Assembly (NCBI GenBank): GCA_017939945.1
Contig: JAGAZS010000082.1
Location: 1-7,381, forward strand
DNA from: Schwartzia sp. (in: firmicutes)
Lineage (GTDB): Bacteria > Bacillota > Negativicutes > Selenomonadales > Selenomonadaceae
Reading direction: 5' to 3'
Length of the DNA stretch: 7,381 bases
A program made the translations under genes and the position numbers. Below, in pieces: positions 6,454 through 7,381 of the stretch; positions within the stretch are counted from its first letter, which is position 1, and every line of letters begins with the position of its first letter. The notes under the pieces were generated by a model that saw only the letters and a program-made list of their open reading frames with translations, was not told the DNA's origin and searched no databases.

Positions 6454-7381
6454 TTGCGTATCAAGGTGTTTAAAGCGGCCGATCTCAAGGAAGCTATGGC
6501 GATGGTCAAAGACGAATTGGGACGCGACGCGGTCATTCTTCATACGAAACGATATAAGCAGGGCGGCTTTTTGGGCTATAAGAGCAAAGAAGTCGTGGAA
6601 GTGACGGCGGCGGTGGACGATACGCCGCGCCGCCCCCGCGTAAAGCTCCCGGCGATGCCGCGTACGCCTATACAGCCGGCACCGCGTGAGCCGGAGCCGC
6701 CGAAGCCGCAAAAAGCAGCTCAGCCGCGAAATGTGCTCTCGCAGTACAAGACGGCGGGGACCGAGGAAGGCGTCTCGTTGGCGCGAGCGCAGAGCCGGGA
6801 GAGAGAGTTGCCCGCGTCCGCGGAGAACGAGGGATTCGCGTCCCTTGCGCCCGAGCCGATTTTGCGTACGCCTGCGGCATCTTCGCAGCCTTCAAAGCCG
6901 GCGAAGAAACGCCAGCCAAGGATCAGCGTGCAGTCGCCTTCGGAATCGGAAGAAGATGCATACGACGGGCTGGATTTGAAAGACCTCGAGTCGGGCTGGC
7001 AGAACCGATTCTGCTCAAGCCGGAACCCATTATCGCACGTCCGGCGAAACCGGCTGCGCCGAGCCGGGCGCCCCAGCCGGAAGAAACGCCCAAGAAAGAA
7101 AAATCCCGCATCATCAAGGCGGAAGCCCTCGCGGCGGCTGCGGCGAAAGAGGCGGCGCAGCTTGACACGGAAGAGATACCAAAGGTTGCAGTTCCCGTTT
7201 CTCCGACGTCGGCTGCGGAGACCGAGGAAACGCCGGTAGATGCCGGGAAAGAGCAGCAACTTAACGACAAGCAACAGAAAATCAACGCGCTGGAAGACGA
7301 GCTGGCCCAAATGCGCCAAATGCTCCGGCAGGTGATGAACCAGCCGGCCGGCGGAGACGAGCCGATGACGCTGAAGGATGC
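6454..7381 (+). CDS. flhF: Flagellar biosynthesis GTPase FlhF, 5' part, with a one-base frameshift
   Basis: FlhF is an SRP-type GTPase that controls placement and number of flagella. The N-terminal B domain is clear (RIKVFKAADLKEAMAMVKDE, then LGRDAVILHTKRYK), followed by a Pro/Ala/Lys-rich linker. The start is a TTG directly after the flhA stop with a weak GGGGTGG at 6436-6442; no other start would keep the conserved N terminus. The frame holds to about 6992. After that the same frame gives an Arg-rich tail ending at TAG 7237-7239, which does not look real. Codons beginning at 7002 in the -1 frame give a natural continuation (EPILLKPEPIIARPAKPAAP, then an Ala/Glu-rich stretch, a coiled coil around ALEDELAQMRQMLRQVM and PMTLKDA) open to the window end. 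One missing base near 6993-6995 explains this. The NG GTPase domain lies beyond the window. As written, the gene is broken. Confidence 0.9.
6990..7001 (+). other. Frameshift point in flhF (probable loss of one G in a G run)
   Basis: The upstream frame reads ...LKDLESG up to here and the downstream frame reads AEPILLKPEP. Adding one G to the GGG at 6993-6995 would give the smooth joint ESGLAEPILLKP, which resembles the earlier linker motif LAPEPILRTP at about 6844-6870. No slippery heptamer of the X XXY YYZ kind is present, so a sequencing or assembly indel, or a true mutation, is more likely than programmed frameshifting. Confidence 0.75.

Noticed and set aside
5662..6711. Antisense open frame of 349 codons opposite flhA/flhF
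   Set aside because: Arg/His/Leu-rich shadow of the sense codons with no domain.
6975..7001. Programmed -1 ribosomal frameshift in flhF
   Set aside because: No slippery heptamer or obvious downstream structure was found, and one missing G explains the shift more simply.
7002..7239. Arg-rich C-terminal tail of the unshifted flhF frame as a real nucleic-acid-binding domain
   Set aside because: It is the out-of-frame reading of a normal FlhF linker; the -1 frame reads as natural protein and stays open to the window end.
6720..7319. Antisense frames of 199 and 120 codons opposite the flhF linker
   Set aside because: Composition mirrors the Pro/Ala/Glu-rich sense linker, and the sense frame is clearly FlhF.

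Overview
The window is a stretch of a flagellar/chemotaxis operon read entirely on the + strand: 3' end of fliY (fliN-type switch protein), cheY, fliO, fliP, fliQ, fliR, flhB, flhA and the 5' part of flhF. This order (switch protein, cheY, the FliO-P-Q-R-FlhB-FlhA export gate, then the SRP-like GTPase FlhF) is the classic Firmicutes arrangement. Moderately high GC with GC-ending codons, GGAGG-like ribosome binding sites and the protein style suggest a motile Negativicutes member (Selenomonas-like); the phylum is well supported, the class is inference.

Layout: 1-405 holds the C-terminal SpoA domain of FliY behind a Pro/Ala/Met-rich linker. Bases 406-492 are the only real intergenic region and are AT-rich: a weak hairpin followed by six T, then a good sigma-A-like -10 box (TATAAT), then the cheY ribosome binding site. 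From 493 to 6453 the genes are tightly packed, with short gaps or overlaps (1 nt for cheY/fliO, up to 59 nt for fliR/flhB). flhA ends in TAA and flhF starts at the very next codon, a TTG, in the same reading frame. No stretch over 300 bases lacks a gene, and I saw no RNA genes, mobile elements or CRISPR arrays.

How they work together: FliP, FliQ and FliR form the export channel in the membrane, with FliO assisting its assembly. FlhB and FlhA are the substrate-specificity switch and the export motor/docking platform. FliY is part of the C-ring, where phosphorylated CheY acts to change rotation. FlhF directs where and how many flagella are built.

The content is ordinary core flagellar biology; I found no undescribed system. 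Four things deserve a second look: a one-base frameshift in flhF at the GGG run at 6993-6995, which breaks the linker and creates a false Arg-rich tail; a very AT-rich patch of about 50 bases inside flhA (5591-5640) coding for ordinary FlhA sequence; the terminator-like hairpin plus promoter before cheY; and unusual translation starts for flhB, flhF and fliP.
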